Assembly: GCA_015680685.1 (NCBI GenBank)
Contig: MNCI01036144.1
Coordinates: 482,927 to 546,926, forward strand
Origin: Gnetum montanum
Lineage: Eukaryota; Streptophyta; Gnetopsida; Gnetales; Gnetaceae
Length of the DNA stretch: 64,000 nt
Direction of reading: 5' to 3'
Below the pieces are notes generated by a model. The model did not search any database and had not been told where the DNA came from. It saw only the letters and a program-made list of their open reading frames with translations. This document shows positions 45,591-58,190 of this stretch, in pieces (position 1 is the stretch's first letter; each line of letters starts with the position of its first letter). Both the position numbers and the translations under genes were made by a program.

Positions 45591-46080
45591 ATTGCATTGG
45601 TCCCATGGATAGTAGAAGTTTTGTCAAAGTGCATGATGGCCTTGTAACATTCAAGTACCTCATTAACAATGTTAACATGTTCATCTAGGAACTTAGGATC
45701 GATGGATGTGTTGTTCTTAATTAGGAAAGTTTTAAGTTGTGCAGCTATAGCTTGACCTTTTGTTAATGATTGGAAAATGTAATGTAGGTCAAACTCAACT
45801 ATCATGACCTTCCACCAAGCTATATGAATAATTTTGTAAATGTTTGTGATTATGGATCTTAGTACACTATCCTTGCATATGATGTTGACTTGGAACCTAA
45901 AGAGGTAGTTTCTCCACTTCTTTAAGGAGAAGACTAGTGCTAGGAAATACTTCTTGACCTTTATCTATTGGGTCTTGTAGGCTATCAATGCATGAATTAA
46001 GTAGTAAATTATCAACTCTGCTCCATCATCTCATTTTTGACAGAGTAGAAAGGCTATAGATGTGTTAGAGATTGCAAAGT
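45591..46080 (-). pseudogene. RNase H and start of second RNase H of Z1
   Basis: On the minus strand MIVEFDLHYIFQSLTKGQAI (about 45,745-45,805) matches the LLxEFDIxYVxQKxxKGQAIAD end of gypsy RNase H. After a spacer, AIMHFDKTSTIHGTNAI (about 45,592-45,640) matches the WxMYFDGSSxxxGxGAG start of the additional RNase H of Tat elements. The frame is cut at 45,590 by the Z2 LTR and resumes at 26,300. Upstream parts with the LAxVF..KKWRNYL pattern lie at about 45,900-45,980. Confidence 0.75.
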
Positions 46081-46965
46081 AAATGTAAAATAGTTTATCT
46101 TTCTAAGGTGAGTACATAGCAGTAGTTGAGCCAACTCTTGATTAAGATTATCAAAGGCTTCTTGGCATTCCTCATTCCACTCATAGTAAACTTCCTTCTT
46201 AAGCAAGTATTACATGGGTTGTAGCTTATCCATAAGCCTTGAGATGAACCTACGAATAAATTGCAATCTACCTTGTAGTCCTTATAGCTCCTTAAGGTTA
46301 GTGGGTACTTCCAAGTTGATTATAGCCTTAACCTTATCAAGATAAAAATGTATCCTTGCCTTGGATACTACAAAGCCAAGAATTTTACTAGTTTGACCTC
46401 TAAAGACATACTTCTTAGGATTAAGTCTAACTTTGTACTTTAGGCATTGTTGAAGTACTAAGTCAAGGTTATGTGCATGGTCATTGGCTATCTTGGACTT
46501 GACCACTATGTTATCAACATAATCGTTAAGAAATCCTAGCATGTAGTCACTAAATATGTAGGTCATAGCTCATTGATACGACACACCTACATTCTTTAGA
46601 TTGAAGGGCATCATGGTATAACAAAAGGTACTCCAAGGGGTCATGAAGGTCATGTATAGCTAATTTTTTAGGTTGATCCAAACTTGGTTATATCCTAAGA
46701 ACCCATCCATGAAGAACAACAATACATGTCCAACCATGGTATTGATAAGTTGATTGATGCTAGGAAATGGAAAATCTTCTTTAACGGTTGCCTTATTAAG
46801 GGTCAAAAAATCGATACAGATACGAATGCTCATATTTTTCTTGGAGATTACCACTATGTTAGACACCCAATCAACTTAATTAATAGCTTGGATGAAACTA
46901 GCTTGATAAAGCTTCATGATCTCATCACATGCTATCAAGGCTAGATTTGGTCTAATTTTACATAG
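46081..46965 (-). pseudogene. Reverse transcriptase of Z1
   Basis: Open minus-strand pieces read MSNIVVISKKNMSIRICIDF with LTLNKATVKEDFPFPSINQL (46,745-46,866), LFFMDGFLGYNQVWI (about 46,675) and, after stops, MTYIFSDYMLGFLNDYVDNI with VVKSKIANDHAHNLDLVLQQ (46,440-46,566). These match the gypsy RT order: NIVxVxKK, DxRxLNKA, FPLP, FMDGFSGYNQI, EVYVDDxIVKS. The second catalytic Asp of VDD reads Asn. KVRLNPKKYVFRGQTSKILG and FVVSKARI follow. Confidence 0.85.
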
Positions 46966-47430
46966 TTTTTTCTTAACAAATTTGACACTAGGGTCAATTA
47001 TGATGTTCTGTTACACTAATTGTGAATCAAGACTTGGCATATCCTCGTATGATCAAGTGAAGCCTTTAATGTTATCCTAAAGGACCTTGGTAATGTCTTG
47101 AGCCATATGGGATTCTAGTAAAGAACTTAGTTTTAGCATTTTCTCCTCACCATTATGTGTTGTAATGGGAATCTCAACTAGAGAGTCTTCAATAATGTTA
47201 CCAGCCTAAATGTCAAGGATTTTGACTATGTGTTTAGGCCACTAGAGAGATTTTTCTATGGAGGCTACATGATCAAATAGGCTCCCAAGCTCAAGATCTA
47301 GGTAGTCAAGGTCAATGGATAACTCAACATCACTGTAGGATCCACCCAAGTTTAGAGGTAAGGTAATTATGCTCATGTGTCCATGTTCTAGTCCTACACA
47401 TCAACCAAAAGCACATTAAGTGGCATCTGC
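46966..47430 (-). pseudogene. Pol spacer upstream of RT in Z1
   Basis: On the minus strand SYSDVELSIDLDYLDLELGS (about 47,290-47,350), ILDIQAGNIIEDSLVEIPIT, then a SYEDMPSLDSQLV segment (about 47,025-47,065) corresponding to WSYEDMPGLDxxxV of Tat pol. Coding similarity fades near 47,430, where family F sequence begins. Confidence 0.7.
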
Positions 47431-47439
47431 ATGACATGA

Positions 47440-47960
47440 TTTGCTAAACAATGCTAAAGTGATGCAATATGACATAGTAATAGACCACCATGGGGCATAA
47501 TAATGTCCAACCAAGGTAATACAAGGTGTAAAAGACCAAGTAATGTCATGAAGGATAGGAAATAATGACAAATGATGTTCATTTATGCCTAATGAAGGTA
47601 AAACAAGGCTAAATTTGGTCAAAATGCATCAAAATGAGACCAAATGATATCAACATGAAGAAAAATGGCAACAAATGACACCAAAAGAAGGCATAATAGT
47701 GGAAAAATGATGTCAAATGATCTCTAACATGGCCAAATGAAGTTAAAACCATGAAAAATGATACCAAACAATGGAAAATGATACCAAATGATGCCAAATG
47801 GTACCAAACAATGTCATGGAAAGGCAAACAAGGTTGAATGTAATCAAAACTACTACAAAATGTTGTCAAATGACACCAAATGATATCAGAAAATGATATC
47901 AAATGATACCAAATAAGGTTAAATGATGTTGACTATGTCAAACTTGGTCAAATAAGGTTG
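47440..47960. repeat. Degenerate minisatellite-like zone (F1)
   Basis: Words such as AAATGATACCAAA, AAATGATGCCAAATGGTACC and AAATGATATCA recur every 10-15 bases, clearest at 47,600-47,930. A weaker zone of similar wording (GGTCAAATAGATGTCAAAAA) precedes the second copy at 57,846-58,100. Confidence 0.6.
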
Positions 47961-48360
47961 CACTAGGCTAGAAATAGTATAAATAAAAATAATTTTTATT
48001 TAAGATTTTTATGATTAGAATAAAGAAAATTTAATGAATATAAATTATTAATTGCCAAAATAAATGAAAATTTGGAGTAAATGGATTGCTAATTATCAAC
48101 ATTGACACAAAGCTAAGAAAAACAAGTGGTAAACTATCAAAATTAGCAAAAAGGTATAAAATTTTTTTAAAGTGTTTAAATAAATTTTAAAAAAATAGAA
48201 AATAAGTTTTAAATTGTTAAAATAATAAAAAAGCTAATACAAATTAATAAAACAAGAAAAAAGCTTGTAAAAATTAAAAAACATGTGAAAACTAGGAATA
48301 AACTACTAGAAAAGTGATTTTCGTATTACAAATATTTAAAAAGGCTAAACCTTATTTTTT
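47961..48360. other. A-rich stretch, no gene seen
   Basis: Very A/T-rich sequence between the minisatellite-like zone and the tandem array of F1. Confidence 0.5.
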
Positions 48361-50060
48361 CGAGCATGTATGAGTTATCACTCCAATGTATGGATAGTTT
48401 GGGCTTGATTTCTAGCTTGTGGGACCCACCAAAATAGCTTGTGACCACTTTGGATTAAGCTTTTGGCATGTAAGATCCATTCCAGCAATGTTTGAACTTA
48501 TTTGTTATTGTTCTTTGCCTAGTACATTAGTCCACATGCTACCCATCAAGTGAAGCCTGGAGTAGTAGTGTAGGACTCTCATAGACCAGTTTGTAAGAGC
48601 TTTTTACCTTGTTTTTGGATCATTTCTACCTCCTACAGTAGAGCTAAGGTCTTGAAGAAAATTGTTGGATTCTTATAGGTTCTTACACAACTTGTGAGCA
48701 TTATTGACTCATTTTGAGTCTGTTCTTGACCTACACATTAGCTTATGCTTTTGTATGTGGTTTTCCATCTTATAGGGACTAGAATTTTGTCTTTTGAAGC
48801 TCTTTTAACTAGTTATTAGCTAATTGGCCTAGGAAATGAAATAAACTAAATTTGGGGCAAGTTTAAAATAAAAGTAAATTTTTGAAAACTCTACATGCTC
48901 GGCAACATGTGTGATTGGGACCCTAGCATATGTGAGTTTAGCATTTGGCTTGGAAAGCTTTTAAAATCAAAATTTTGGCTAAATTAGGGTTTTAGGGTTT
49001 TAGGGTAGCATATAGTCTATAATGTCAAAAAATAGTTGTTTTGAAGTCAAAATAAGTTAAAGAAAAGCTCCTTTAAAGCTCACAAGCTAGGCCACACACA
49101 AGGCATCATGTGGAATCTACAAGCTTAGTGTGTTAGGGTAAAATTCAACTTTTCTTAGCTTCAAAAAGGTCAAATATTAGATTAACTTCCATTTAGGGCT
49201 TCTAATCTCTACCAATCAATTTCTGAGAAATTTTAAGTATCAAGAACCTATCAAAAATTTTCACACTCTTCCACATGTTAGTCAATGTGTGGAACATGTG
49301 TGCCTAGTATGTGGGACAAATATCAACTACTTTTGGTCTTGTTTAACTTGGCTTTTTGGTCCTTGGAGTCACTCGTCCCAACGCTTAGGGTTTGGCAACC
49401 TATATGATATTTTTGAAGCTATTTTAGATTGGAAAAAAGTTTATTTATGGCCCACACACTAGCCCAATTAGCTTGCTAGCATATGAAGTTAAAATTTTAG
49501 CTTGTGGGGTCTTTTCACCTAAATTTTTTGAGGCCCAAAACCATCAATGTCAATAGCTAGGGTTTTAGATAGTGATTGTTAAATCTTGAGGTTGTATGAG
49601 GATACACATGAATTTTTTGAAGTCCACACACTGTTCCACATGCTGGCTAGCATATGAAACTCATGTATCCATAATATGAGATAGTTATAAGGTTTTCTTG
49701 GGCTATCCTAGCTTATTTTCAAGCACCCAAGAGGTCCTATGGTAGCATCTAGGGTTTTGAGATGGTTTGGAGCTTTTTTAACCATCCTAAGTAAATATTG
49801 AAATGTTAAAGTTAACCTAAATAATGGTTGAGGCTTCATATAGTGCTCTATAAGTTGTACAGCTTGTCGGGCATGATCCCACAATGTGTGAGCATTTTTA
49901 CAATTAAACCCCAATGTTTGGGATTTTATGGATTTTTTTGCCTAAGCATTTTGGGAGCCACCAAGGCTAAAATGCTTTAATAGAAGTAATCCCCAAGTAA
50001 ACCCAGTAAATAGGGTCTTTCCTTTTGTGAAAACTTAGTTTACTATGTGATATAGAGGTT
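48361..50060 (+). repeat. Degenerate tandem array of about 180-185 bp period (F1)
   Basis: A recurring landmark of the type CACATG(C/T)TAG(T/C)CAATGTGG or CCACACACTAGCCC..GCTAGCATATG occurs near 48,361, 48,530, 48,731, 48,920, 49,085, 49,265, 49,450, 49,622 and 49,860. Between landmarks, similar phrases recur (AGCTTGTGGGACC / AGCTTGTGGGGTC; GGGTTTTAG). Units are strongly diverged. Confidence 0.6.
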
Positions 50061-51717
50061 TTTCATTGTACCAGGGTTCCACTGGAAGTGCATAAGTATT
50101 GGAGAAGAGCTCTTGGCATTGACACCCAACGTATGCACACATTCCAGTCTTGATTTGGCAAGGATAGCATTTGAAAACTAGTCTTAGCTATTAAAACCAA
50201 AATACTTGTTATTTCATAGAAATTTCTATATTCATCTAACTCTAAGCATAGCCCAATTGCATTGGCAATGAAGATTTTGGCTTTCATAAAAAAATAGGCT
50301 AAGGTAGAACAATTGCTATTTTGATGATCATGTTTTAGTGAAAGGGATCATCAAGTAGGAACCCAAAACTAAATGACATAGAAGAGGTTTTTTGGATTGT
50401 ATCCAAGCTTTTAGATCCTTCTACAGGCGAAGGACCTTCTTCCAAGATGACTAGGTATCCTTCTCTTACCATTCTTTTTTGAATTTTTACCAAATTGTGG
50501 AGATGTTTTCCTATGCCTAGGCCTACTCTGATAAAACTTTTTCATTCTATCTTTGTCAAATACTAGGCTTAGGTTATGAGATTATGTTTAGAATGAAATT
50601 TTGTCCTTAGGACTTGTTTCTACAAAGATTTGAATTTTTTTCCTAAGCCTATTCACAACGTTTTTGCCATAATTCTAGTGAAAAATGATCAAACTTTGCT
50701 ATTTTTTTATAAGCTCATGGAATAAAAATCACAATTTTGGAGTCAATAGAGTTTTTATATGAGGATTTATGGTTACATTAGAGGTAGAATCATAATTTTT
50801 TGAGTTTTTATGAGTTTTTATATGCTTTCCTCCCACCTAGTGCACAACATTTTTGGCCTTTTCTGTAGTTTTTCCTCTAAAAAACTAATAGGGTGTGCAA
50901 TTGTTTGAATACTTTGGGATAGTGTCCAAGATCCTTGGAGATCACCAGTGTAGCATAGAAGGGTTATACATGAAGTTCAAATTTTTTTAAATTTTTTCCA
51001 TATTTTTCCCAGAAGTTTTACTATAATTATTTCATAATAAATTTGGTTTTTTTTTGGAAAAATTTTAAGTAATTCCAATTTGAAATTTTAATTTTTATAA
51101 GACTATTAGTGTAGCGTTAGAGGAGTATTTAGGTTTCCCTTGGCTTGTTCCTAGTGTTTAGGGCTAAAAATAATTTTTTAAAATTCTTTCTAGCCCTAGG
51201 AACTATGTTGATCTATTGTAGTTTCTAGTACCGGCTTTTTTCTTCTTCTTGCTTTTCTAGTTGTATTGATAGCATTGGGTACCTTGGTTTGGATTTAAGC
51301 TACTATGAAATTTTTGTGTGTCTATTTTGGATATTGTGTGACAACATTTGAGGTTGCTAGGCCAACATATGGAATGCTTTGGGGTATTGTGTTAGTTTGA
51401 ATGGCAGTGTATAGGCTTGATTTTCTAATAAAAGTTATGTTTGCTACCAGCATTTTCTCTTGCATCCCCATGACTCCAAATGTATGGGCTAGTGGAACAA
51501 TCTTGACATCATGTTCCTTGTTAATTCTTATGCCTAAAGGTTCAACACTATCAAATTTGGCTTGCTAGCCTTGTTAATACCTAGTTTCATGCTAATTGTT
51601 TACTTAAAATGTCTATTGGTGAGTTTTCGTGTCAAGGGCTTGTAAAAAAATGTTATGAAGTTAAAATTTGATTTATGTTATAGTTGAAACTAATGAATTT
51701 GATAATTTTGCATATTT
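50061..51717. other. T-rich stretch of F1, no gene seen
   Basis: Low-complexity T-rich sequence, comparable in place and composition to 60,430-62,269 of F2. Confidence 0.45.
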
Positions 51718-54700
51718 TTGTGTACTTTTGATATCAATGTTGGCATTACATGTGTTATTCTTGGTTCTAATGTTGTCAAATTTTACCTTAATGCTATCAT
51801 GTTTTCTTATGGCTATGTGGTTTTACTATGCAAGGCCATTTTTGAAATCCATCTTGATTGTATTCGAGCTGATAGAGATCTTATGCTAAATGGAGATGGC
51901 TACCAAAAAATAGCTGATAATCTACACATTAATTTTCTTAAGCTGGTGTGGTTTAGATTTGGAGCAAAAGAGTTCCTAATGTATATGCTCCAAAATTACA
52001 GTGTGAACATGTGGTCATACCTAGTAGTTGATGTTGTAGCTATGATTGTAAAGACTCTCTTACTAGGCTCTTCCAGTTACATCATGATGTTTCTAGTTGA
52101 CAATCCTAACACTCAAGCAAAGATTTAATGAAATGATGACCTTTTTATTCTAGGGATGTGAAAGTTATCATAGATCTAGGAGATGCTAGAGTTCTCATAA
52201 TAAAATGTTGATGACACCCTAATGATTGGCCATTAGATAAATAGTTTATTCCACAAGCATCCTAGGACCTTCTACCTCTTGCCAACATAAGCTCTATTTT
52301 AGTTTAGCACTTTATTTATTTTTAGTTGCTTCTAAATTTTATTTATTCTAACTGTTGTTATGTTTGGATCTTTGTAGATAACATGTACACAATGGAGGAT
52401 TGGGAATGAGTAATCAAAATCTATATTTGGCCCACACAACCTTAGATGTGTTCACACTAAGAAAATCTATAAGATTGTAAGTGCTTAACCAACTCCATGA
52501 ATGCTTTGGTAGGTATACTTCATAGCACTCCAATGTATATCATACATATGTGGATACCCATCATGCACATGACTGGTGAGGCCATCTAGATCTAGGTGTA
52601 CACGTGAGCACTCATCCTAAGGCTCTAGCTTTGCCTAAGTCAAGTGAGTGTTATTCATTTAAATATTATTAAGTTTTATAATGTCCTTGTTTTCTAGCTA
52701 ATTTATTTTTGGTTTTATACTTTTTCAATATTAAATTATCTACCTATGAAACATGCTAATGGGATACTTATGTTGGGTTACAGGTGTTGTGTGTGAGTCT
52801 ACTTTTGCTATGAATATTTTGGATCATGTGAAGAAGAAGATCCTACTTCAGTGGAATGAAGTAGACTCATCACAAGAGTGGCTGGAAAGTAGAGCTCCTA
52901 GGAAGATCCTATAGAGGATCACTGATGTAGGTTTTCTTGACTTGTTTATGCTTCCTAGTACATTAGTTTCATCATTAGAGATGCTAAATGTGATTGACGC
53001 CTTCGATAAGGGAATCACCAAATTCATTTCTCATGTGCATGGTTTCCCTATGGTCATGCATATTAATGAGTCCACATTTAGTAATCTCTTTGGAGTACCT
53101 TATGATGGTGTTAACATCCCTACAAGGTTAAGGAAAGAGGTGAGTCATAGAAAGGAAATGAAGGAATGACTTAGATCTTCTAGTAGTGGAGCACTGATTC
53201 TTAGAAATTATAATGTTGAGGAAGTTAATGAAACTTATCCTCTATTTTGTTCTAAATCATTTCCCTTGTTGCTATCACAGAAGAAGAAAATTAGAATCCA
53301 ATAGGCTTGGACCATGAAAAGGTCTTAATTACTTGTAGTAATTTTAACTATGCTACACTCTTGGTCACTAGGTTATAGGATGAGATTCAAAAATTTTGCA
53401 ATAGCCTCGATACCATTTTTCATATGCATTTTGCATTGTTTTTTGCATACCTTAGGAGATTTTTGGAATTCATGGTGGTCCATAAATATGGACAGTGAAA
53501 GGGCCATGACTCCTTCCAACTTTTTAAGCCTTGGGCCAAACACGTCATTTCAGTGATGCATGTCCAAGATCCACTAGTTAAGGATATCAGAGAGTCACTA
53601 TGAATTACCACTAAATAGTTTAGTGGTTAGCAATGTCCTTCCCTTGATAGCACAAGGATTAAACCTCATGTTACATATGTTAAATCCAAGAGAGCTAAGA
53701 AGGTATGTGTAGAAGCAGATGGTGCATCTAAGGAAAAGATGAAGAGGCCACAAGTTGAAGCTAGTGTTCCTATTGTTGATCAGCCAACATGGAAGAAGGT
53801 AGCCATTAGATTTAGCAAGGTGAATCAATCTATTAAAGGTACATATGATTTTATTATTTTTATTATTTTAGTTTATGGTTTTTTTGTATTATTCTACATG
53901 ATTATATATGTATAACATTGTTAATAAAAATTTTTGCTAACTTATTCTTTACATTTTTTTTGCTTCTATATGGTTTTAGGAAGATAACAAGGATTGGCTA
54001 CCCAGGCTATAGTAGAAGTAGAAAAATATTGAAAAAAGAGGAAGAATGAAGAAATATGGAAGAGAAAGCTAGGAAATCCAAGGAAGCATTGGATTTCATG
54101 GATTCTATCTTTGAGGACTTGCCTCCCAAGGAAAAATTCTCCTTGAATATGTCACATGAACTTCTAGGTAATCTTTGTTTTTGTTTATATTTTTGTTTTC
54201 TTAAATTATATGTCTCTATTTTGTAAATTGTGTTGATGATTATATTTTTTATATTACATGAGCATCCTCCAAAAGAATCTACATCTAAACTCTACATGAA
54301 GCCTTGGGCTAAGGTTCCAGACAAGGCAGAATTCATGCAAGGCATGGTGGACAACACGATCGAGAGGTTGCAACAGATAGTCCCTAAAGTTGGTAGGAAT
54401 AGTTAGCACATTTTTTTTCATTTTTGTATTTTTTATATTTTTATGGCTATAAGGTTTTGTTATTTTTAAAATTTTTTGGTTAATTTTGTTTCTAGTGTTT
54501 TGCTTTGGCTATTTTAGTATTTAAGATTAGATGGGATCCTACATGAGATGTTAAGCTTGTTGCTATCCCTACACTACCACCTAATGTGAAGAATCTTCCA
54601 TGGAGTTTATATGAAGGGGCTACCTAGTGTGCCATCTCATGTGCTAGGAAATCTTGGAAGTCCAAACACTTCAATGAATTTTTATGAGAAAAATTTATGG

Positions 54701-55537
54701 CTTTGTAGAAACAAGTAAAAAAGTTATTACTTGAAAATAAGGGTCTCCATGATTGTAAAGAGTTCATAGAAGTCCATGTGGCTAATAGATAATCTTTATG
54801 TATGAAAGAGATTGAGTGGTCATGCTATTGGAGTGCCATCCAAAGAAAGGTTGCTCTAGCTAGGAGCAATGTTGGAAAAGATATGCAAATGAAGTTACTA
54901 GTTCATAAAACTAGAGATTGGAGAGATTATTATGCTTGGGTCTTAAGTGGGGCAGAAAAAAAAAAGAATCATAAGTGGAAGTATAAGGTAGAGAAGGACA
55001 ATTATCTAAAGTGGTTTCATGAGAAAGCCATTAAGTGTCAAAATCTTGAGTTATTTTTATACGAGATAAATGTGGAAGACACCTTTAAGATGTTTGCACA
55101 CTCATTAATGATGATGGACTCTTCTACCCCTCAAATAACTATAGCCTTTGGAGAGACTACTACAACCACTTTGTCTTGAGAGCCTCTTGAGTGGATAGAC
55201 ATTGAGAAGAGGAAGGTTCTAGAAGGAGTAGACTTAGGAGAAATCCACTAGGCTAATATGAGTGAAGAACAAATTCTTCACAAGCTAGAGACTAGTCTTT
55301 AGAACTTTGCCCCAGAAGATATTGCTCTAGAATCCCTAGAGGTTCATGTATAACATTTAAAGTTTTTATGTTAGATTTTATATTTATTATTTTTTAGTTG
55401 TTATGGTTTTAGAGTTATGGTTTTTGGTTATGAGGGTTACTAATTGTTTATATTTTTCTTGTTTATAGGTCTCAAGTGATGGTAATGACATTGGTGATGG
55501 TGTAGATGATGATCCTCCTCCCCCTCCTCTAGTTTAA
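51718..55537 (+). pseudogene. Multi-exon ORF of family F, copy F1, decayed
   Basis: I do not recognise a function. The first open piece (51,718-52,128) reads MCTFDINVGITCVILGSNVV and includes MWSYLVVDVVAMIVKTLL, matching 62,270-62,520 of F2. Introns are suggested at 52,644-52,783 (CAA|GTGAGTG...GGTTACAG), 53,839-53,979 (AAAG|GTACATATG...GGTTTTAG), 54,168-54,262 and before 55,469 (TTGTTTATAG|GTC). The exon after 52,783 has WNEVDSSQEWLESRAP, FDKGITKFISHVHGFPMVMH and STFSNLFGVPYDG, the layout of plant retroelement-associated domains that end in a LxGxPxxG turn. The 54,802-55,179 open piece has DWRDYYAWVLSGAEKKKNHK. It ends with a DDDPPPPPPLV-like tail at 55,537. Several stops. Confidence 0.55.
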
Positions 55538-56039
55538 TCTTAGCTATTACTAGACATGTTACATTTTTTCATTTTGGTTATATTTTTGTTGTTGCTTATT
55601 TTAACTATCATAACCCTTTGAAGACTATGTAGTTTTTTTTACATTTTTTGCACAGTGCAACTATGGCTATGGGATATTCTATTTTTGTTATTACCACATA
55701 GTGTAGCTATGGCCCCCTTTTTAATGCTGGTTTAAAGAATATTATTTTTTGGTATTTTATCTTTAAAAATTTAAATGAGGGTTTATGGTTTTATATTTTT
55801 TATGGTGTTTTATAGTTTTAAAAGAAAATACAAAAGAGGATAGGCATAAATCGTAAAATTGACATAAGAATGTATAGTAAGGAATACTTAGTAAAGCAAT
55901 AAATAAGCTATAATAAGACTAAAATTTTTAAAGTAATGTAAAGTAAAATGAAATGTGTAAATAAAAGTTGAAAACTAGGCTACAAAGTAAAAGGCTACAT
56001 GGTATGGTACAGATTTGAACTATTAGTTGATGTACTCAA
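55538..56039. other. No gene seen
   Basis: A/T-rich sequence between the F1 ORF and the Z1 protease fragment. The junction is not resolved. Confidence 0.4.
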
Positions 56040-56575
56040 TCATAAAGTGTAAGGCCTCTGTTGCATAAGTTTATGCTTTTCATTTCCTTCACTAACCATG
56101 TTGTGAATGGAAGCTCTCCTCATGGTTCATTCATGGTCTCATTGTCACTAGTTTTGGCTTGGTCTACATCATCGTGCTTCGTGAATTTGTTCCTAATGGT
56201 AGGAATTTCTTCTTAAAACACCACCTCAGATCCTTGTTCTATATCAAAATTGTTGATAGACAAGGAAACTGTGCTATCTCCATGGATTATAATTTTACCT
56301 TCCTCATAAGGTAGATGAATTTTTTTATGGATAGGAGAAGAGACTACTCATAATTTGGCTAACCAGAACTTCCCTAGGATTAAATTAAATCCTAGTGTCT
56401 CTTCCACTACTAAGAAATCTATAGATGTGGGAAATTATTTCCTAGCAACAAATTCTAAAGAGATGCATCCTTTCACCACTACCCATGATCCATTAAAGGA
56501 CTTAGGAGTAAAAGTAGAGGTACTCTACATATTTTCTAAAATTTTACAATTTTGGTTACAAATCATTTATTAATA
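56040..56575 (-). pseudogene. Protease C-terminal fragment and linker of a Z-type element (probably Z1)
   Basis: On the minus strand the segment reads SLEFVAKKYFPTSIDFLVVE, ETLGFNLILGKFWLAKL (about 56,360-56,410), SSPIHKKIHLPYEEGKIIIH (about 56,285-56,340), GDSTVSLS. It matches the Tat protease end (NILLGRPWI...SSxHxKxKFPHEGxVxxI..GD). After that an acidic linker ends with TTWLVKEMKSINLCNRGLTL (about 56,045-56,105), which resembles the MMKxMxYxxGxGLG linker between protease and RT. The next expected segment, the RT spacer, is at 47,430, so F1 seems to lie in between. Confidence 0.7.
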
Positions 56576-57845
56576 TATATATGTGATGTATGGTATGATG
56601 TGGATTTGTGCAATATGATCAGTGATGTTGATGAGGCTGGCATGGTAGGAATATTATATTTTAGGGGAAAATTGTGGTGTAAGAGTTTCTGGAAGTTTCA
56701 ATCATCACTAGATGTAATTAAATATTATTTTATTAATCAAACTTTGAATGTGCATAACTCGGCTTCCAAGAGATTGACTTAGGTGAAATTAGCATCGTTG
56801 GGATCATCTTGGGAAGCACTTTCTAATCATGAAATTGATCTTCTATTTAGGCATATACCATTTTGGAGGTTATTATAATGGTCATTTTTATGGAATTACA
56901 TTTAGTGCAAGAAATATGATTGTGGAACACAATTTTGTTTTGTCAAATGGTGCTATGGTTTTCATGGAATGAATGTGACTATTAGGTATGGATATATGTG
57001 ATCATGTTATGTTGGGTTTGGATGTGTCGTGCTTGTGACCTATGGTGGTTTAAGCTACCTGGGATTTGTACATGTCTTCATGATGATGCTTATGATGGTT
57101 GTTGGTGGGTGGTGCTAGCATGATGGTGTGGATTAATTGGTGATGAGGCACCCTAGAGGTAGTATTGATTGGCCCCGACTATGATGCATTAGTAAGGATC
57201 GTTTCTTAGGCCTCATCTTGAGAGTGTGAGAGCATAGGTGTGTTCGTCCCTATAGTTGGTGCGTGACATAGGTGTGTTCATCCTTATTGCTAGTCCTCTA
57301 GAATCCTAGTGTTTTTGGGTCACATGTTGAAGGACCTTAGCACCAGTTGGATAAATACAAGACTAATAAAAGACATATAGGCAATGGCTATTTAGGAGTA
57401 CTCATGACAATGTTTCACATGCTACACTAAGTGTGGATATGCTAACGACCACATGGGCTATGTCTATGATAGTGTCGATTCATGTGTCATAGCATTGATA
57501 ATATATCTTATGATTGAATTATGATTATGTGGGTCATGGATTATTTAATAGTATAGCATAGGTATGAAGGCATGAGCATGATGGATTTATCTACGATTGT
57601 ATGATAGACATCTATTCTCTTTGATAATGATTATGCCAATGTTATGTGTGACTTACGTGTGTGTTCATGTGTTGCTCTTAGCATTTGCAATACTAACAAT
57701 TAATGCATGTTATGTTAACATTTATCCATTTAAAAATGGTATTATATAAGATGATGGTCAACTAAGATTACATTTTTGCCAATTTTAGGCCTTAGTAGGC
57801 CATGTTGCTAGTTTAAGGCCTTGGCAGGCCCTTGCTATATGGTGT
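56576..57845. other. Possible LTR fragment of another element; no gene
   Basis: The stretch GTGCATAACTCGGCTTCCAAGAG... (about 56,750) resembles the GGCATAACT..GAACTCCG segment common in chromovirus LTRs, but this is a weak guess. A short direct repeat, CATAGGTGTGTTCRTCCYTAT, occurs at about 57,233 and 57,268. Confidence 0.3.
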
Positions 57846-58190
57846 TAAATGATGGTCAAGAATGGTGAAACCCCATTACCTATCACCAATCAAAGGTCAA
57901 ATAGATGTCAAAAAAGTGCATAATATAGAGAACAAGGTAGATATTATGAAACTAGAGTTATGTAGAAGCTGAATAAGGTCAATTGATGATAATTAGGGAA
58001 AAATAAGTTAAAACACAATGAAACAAGGTTAAACTAGCCAAGGTGAAAAATGTGTGATAAAATAGGGGAGAAAATTTGGTTAAAAACAATTATATTTTTC
58101 CATTTTTATGCCTTAGCGGGCCATGTTAAGGGACTAAAAATTTGATAGATGAGTTTGGACACCTTTGAAGGTTGTTTTAGGTTAAAAATG
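57846..58190. repeat. Degenerate minisatellite-like zone (F2)
   Basis: GGTCAA/AAGGTTAAA-type words recur, comparable to 47,440-47,960. Confidence 0.4.

Noticed and set aside
48976-49010. TTTTAGGG-like repeats resembling plant telomere sequence
   Set aside because: Only about two and a half imperfect units with an extra T, in T-rich surroundings; GGTTTAA repeats at about 37,000-37,022 are likewise too short.
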